Shown piece by piece: positions 5,673-7,685 of a stretch of DNA of 7,685 bases. Source of the stretch: JALHTV01 sp049510055 (GTDB lineage Bacteria; Planctomycetota; Phycisphaerae; SM23-33). A program made the position numbers and the translations under genes. Within the stretch, counting starts at the first letter, position 1, and each line of letters starts with the position of its first letter. The DNA is taken from assembly GCA_049510055.1 (NCBI GenBank), contig JBEKZI010000095.1, forward strand, positions 1 to 7,685, written 5' to 3'. Below the pieces are notes generated by a model, which searched no databases, was not told where the DNA came from, and worked only from the letters and a program-made list of their open reading frames with translations.

Positions 5673-5691
5673 CCCATAGCCACGCTATGGG
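5673..5691. promoter_or_regulatory. perfect 8+8 bp dyad upstream of the repeat-protein gene
   Basis: CCCATAGC-CAC-GCTATGGG has two perfect 8-base arms and a 3-base centre. It ends 36 bases before the ATG at 5728. As RNA it would be a tight stem-loop; as DNA it would be an operator directly after the promoter candidate at 5645-5672. No T-run follows, so it is not a typical terminator. Confidence 0.45.
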
Positions 5692-5727
5692 TCTGTTGCG
5701 TCGGGCACAATTGAAGGAGCCGTCATT

Positions 5728-7685
5728 ATGAAACGGAACTTTTACTCCCAGCGGGCGTTCTTGGGTGGCCACCGTCGGTCGCGAAAGGCGGACAAGGGCC
5801 GTCGCAACCACTCCCCAATGCCTCCTCCCATCTTCCAGCAGTTGGAGGACAGGACCCTGCTGTCCGACCTCACCCTGACGTCGGGTGTTCTGACCTACAC
5901 CGCCGCTGCCGGGAGGATCGTCAATAACGGCCTCCTCGTCTCGTACAGCGGCGGGAATTATACATTTACCGACACGGAGACCATTACGTGCGGCATTGCC
6001 GGCTGGTCGACTGGGTCCACTACGGTCACCGGACCGGCCACGGGTGTGAACTCCATCTTGATCGACCTCACCAAGCCGCAGGATCCCGCCCACGTGAACG
6101 ACGCGGTCACCCTGAATTCGCTGAACCATCCCACCACGATCGATGGCAGTGCCGGCAATGACACCTTCACCATCAATTCGACCGGCCAGCTGATCGAGGT
6201 AGAGGGTAACAATCCCCTGGCTTCGGGCAGCGGCGACACGCTGGCCTTCGGCGGGACCATCAACGTCGCCGACACCTACGCCATCACGCCTGGGGCCGAC
6301 AGCCAGTCCGGTGCGGCGACGGTGAACATCAATGGCGCTGGGGCCTCGGTGGTGAGCTACACGGGCATCGAGTTTATCACGATCAACGGCGGCGGCGGGA
6401 CCGGCAGCGACACGCTGACGGTCAACGGCACTGGCGCCGACAACGACATCAACTTTGCCGGCACCGGGGCCGTGGCGGCCACGGCGCAGGTGGACGGCAA
6501 TCCGCTGATTACGGTCAGTTCCTTCGGCAGCACAGGCGGGGCCGGGACATTCACGCTGAACGGCCTGGCCGGCGACGACGATATCAGCGTCGCGCCCGGC
6601 AGCTTGGGCACCGCGGAAGGCATCACGGTCGCGGGCGGGGATCCCTCGGCCGGCAGCGATGCAGACAGGCTGGCGGTGGCTGGGACAAGCTCGGCGAACA
6701 CCATCGGGTATAACCCCAGCGCCACGCTGGGCAGCGGGACCGTGACGATCAGCGGTGTGGCGACGACCACGTTCAACCACATCGAGCAGCTGGTGATCGA
6801 CGGCCAGGGCGGCGGGGACACGCTGACGACCACCGGTCCAGCGGCCGGGTTGGTTTACACGGTAGCCCCTGGCGCGACGGCGGATAGCGGAGGCGTGCAG
6901 GTCGGAACGCTGATTCCGATGAGCTTCCAGAACCTGGGCACCGGCGGCGGGTTGACCGTAACGCGTACGGGCGACGGCAACACGCTGGAGGTGGAGGGGA
7001 CCGCCAACGATGACCTCTTCACGGTCACGACGACGTCGGTGCAGGTGGACAACCAGATTACGACGACGCACAACTTTGCCGGCGGGAGCAACGAGGTCAT
7101 GCTGCTGGGGATGGGTTCGGCGGATGACGCCGACGAAGCGGCCATCACGGGCAGCGGGGCGGCGGTGACGGCAAACCTGGGCGGTACCGGCCCGACGATT
7201 ACGGGCGGGGGCCTGGGGACGGTCGAACTCAGCGGCATCGGGGTGGTGAACCTGAACGCCGGCGCGGGGAACCTGACGGTCAGCGGCACCGGCGGCAATG
7301 ACACGGCGGTAGTCTCGCCGACGGGCGCCGCGGCGGCGACCGTGCAGGTGAACGACGTCTCGCCGGTGCTGAACGCCAGCAACATCGGGACGACGTTCTT
7401 GGTGGACCTGACCACCGGGTCGGACCAACTGACGGTCAACGGCACAGAGAGTGCCGAGACGATCACGATCACGCCCACAGTTGTCACGGTGGATAGCTTC
7501 AAGGCGGTGACCTACGCGAACACTGAAGACCTGGTGGTCAACGGCCTGGCCGGCAATGACACGTTTAGCGTCACGACCACGAGCGCGAGCACGACGGTCC
7601 ACGTGAACGGCGCCGATCCCCTGGCCGGCAGCGACACGCTGTCCTTCAGCGGGACCAGCGGCGTCGCCGACACCTACGCCATCAC
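5728..7685 (+). CDS. large LEPR-XLL-type repeat protein, 3' end beyond the window
   Basis: The frame is open for 652 codons and runs off the window. GAAGGAG (5713-5719) sits 8 bases before the ATG. Residues 1-35 form a basic leader; residues 39-46 read LEDRTLLS, a variant of the LEPR-XLL signature at the N-terminus of giant exported proteins, typical of Planctomycetes. The rest is rich in Gly, Thr, Asp, Asn and Val with one cysteine, and is built of short beta-type units of the form hydrophobic-N/D-G-x-x-G-N/D-D-T-hydrophobic. Clear examples are IDGSAGNDTFTI (138-149), LNGLAGDDDISV (277-288), VEGTANDDLFTV (422-433), VSGTGGNDTAVV (518-529) and VNGLAGNDTFSV (604-615). These resemble degenerate haemolysin-type (RTX) calcium-binding repeats, so calcium binding and a beta-roll are possible but unproven. 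Residues 139-187 recur at 605-652. An extracellular or cell-surface role is inferred. The long antisense open frame here is a codon-bias artefact. Confidence 0.88.
   Translation, partial: MKRNFYSQRAFLGGHRRSRKADKGRRNHSPMPPPIFQQLEDRTLLSDLTLTSGVLTYTAAAGRIVNNGLLVSYSGGNYTFTDTETITCGIAGWSTGSTTVTGPATGVNSILIDLTKPQDPAHVNDAVTLNSLNHPTTIDGSAGNDTFTINSTGQLIEVEGNNPLASGSGDTLAFGGTINVADTYAITPGADSQSGAATVNINGAGASVVSYTGIEFITINGGGGTGSDTLTVNGTGADNDINFAGTGAVAATAQVDGNPLITVSSFGSTGGAGTFTLNGLAGDDDISVAPGSLGTAEGITVAGGDPSAGSDADRLAVAGTSSANTIGYNPSATLGSGTVTISGVATTTFNHIEQLVIDGQGGGDTLTTTGPAAGLVYTVAPGATADSGGVQVGTLIPMSFQNLGTGGGLTVTRTGDGNTLEVEGTANDDLFTVTTTSVQVDNQITTTHNFAGGSNEVMLLGMGSADDADEAAITGSGAAVTANLGGTGPTITGGGLGTVELSGIGVVNLNAGAGNLTVSGTGGNDTAVVSPTGAAAATVQVNDVSPVLNASNIGTTFLVDLTTGSDQLTVNGTESAETITITPTVVTVDSFKAVTYANTEDLVVNGLAGNDTFSVTTTSASTTVHVNGADPLAGSDTLSFSGTSGVADTYAI
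6142..6287 (+). repeat. first copy of a long in-frame repeat in the surface-protein gene
   Basis: This stretch encodes residues 139-187, beginning DGSAGNDTF and ending VADTYAIT. It recurs 1398 bases (466 codons) downstream at 7540-7685. The last 24 bases of this copy (6264-6287) are identical to 7662-7685. The rest is similar with small in-frame gaps. Confidence 0.75.
7540..7685 (+). repeat. second copy of the long in-frame repeat, cut by the window end
   Basis: This stretch encodes residues 605-652, beginning NGLAGNDTF and reaching VADTYAI at the edge. The identity with the first copy is still running when the window stops, so the repeat unit is likely longer and further copies may follow. 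Confidence 0.75.

Larger units (their letters stand above)
5230..5727 (+). other. long region without a convincing gene; possible structured leader or small RNA
   Basis: This stretch lies between the promoter at 5201-5229 and the ATG at 5728. Frames are open over 5286-5618 (plus) and 5283-5669 (minus), but neither has a ribosome binding site or the codon bias of the neighbouring genes, so I call no protein. Inverted repeats visible on the plus strand are: GGCATGG/CCGTGCC at 5299-5318 (one G-U pair), CGGCC-CTAT-GGCCG at 5498-5511, GCCCCGT/ACGGGGC at 5571-5589, CGCCG/CGGCG at 5593-5611, and the dyad at 5673-5691. AACGGT recurs at 5425, 5451 and 5487. GGGGGGCTTA occurs at 5243 and again at 5464. 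I did not recognise a known riboswitch class. It may be a long 5' leader, a small RNA, or decayed sequence. Confidence 0.3.

Noticed and set aside
5581..7602. 673-codon open frame on the minus strand
   Set aside because: It is antisense to the repeat-protein gene. Its composition (Arg, Gly, Asp, Val, His rich, no domain) is what the complement of GC-biased Gly/Thr/Asp/Val codons gives, and the plus frame has a ribosome binding site, a signature motif and repeats.

Overview
The window is GC-rich bacterial DNA whose reading frames strongly prefer G or C at third codon positions. The best lineage clue is the last gene. It starts with a short basic leader and the motif LEDRTLLS, a variant of the LEPR-XLL signature found at the N-termini of very large extracellular proteins, typically of Planctomycetes and their relatives. 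Two predicted lipoproteins of unfamiliar type and many long antisense open frames caused by codon bias fit a planctomycete-like organism. This assignment is inference from one motif and general style.

Layout: (1) 1-800, the 3' part of queA (queuosine tRNA modification), plus strand. (2) 867-1361, a small lipoprotein with a carboxypeptidase-regulatory-like fold, minus strand, convergent with queA. (3) 1362-1591, a divergent control region with a promoter for each flanking gene and a perfect 9+9 bp palindrome over the start region of the rightward promoter. (4) 1592-2743, a two-gene operon: an SPFH/Band 7 membrane protein and a 56-residue ribbon-helix-helix (Arc-type) DNA-binding protein. (5) 2781-3938, minus strand, a radical SAM protein of the family annotated as putative DNA modification/repair, convergent with the operon across 37 bases. 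(6) 4065-5078, minus strand, an unrecognised helical lipoprotein with a second, C-terminal membrane anchor. (7) 5079-5727, a 649-base divergent region without a convincing gene. It holds a near-consensus rightward promoter, a run of nine G, several hairpins and a dyad just before the next gene. (8) 5728 to the window end, plus strand, the start of a large LEPR-XLL-type repeat protein, cut off after 652 codons.

Functional links: the genes do not form one pathway. queA and the radical SAM gene are RNA/DNA modification functions without their usual partners in view. The SPFH and ribbon-helix-helix genes do belong together, and the palindrome at their promoter suggests the small protein may repress its own operon. 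The long leader before the surface-protein gene is the least explained part of the window. I did not see a complete new defence or mobile system.
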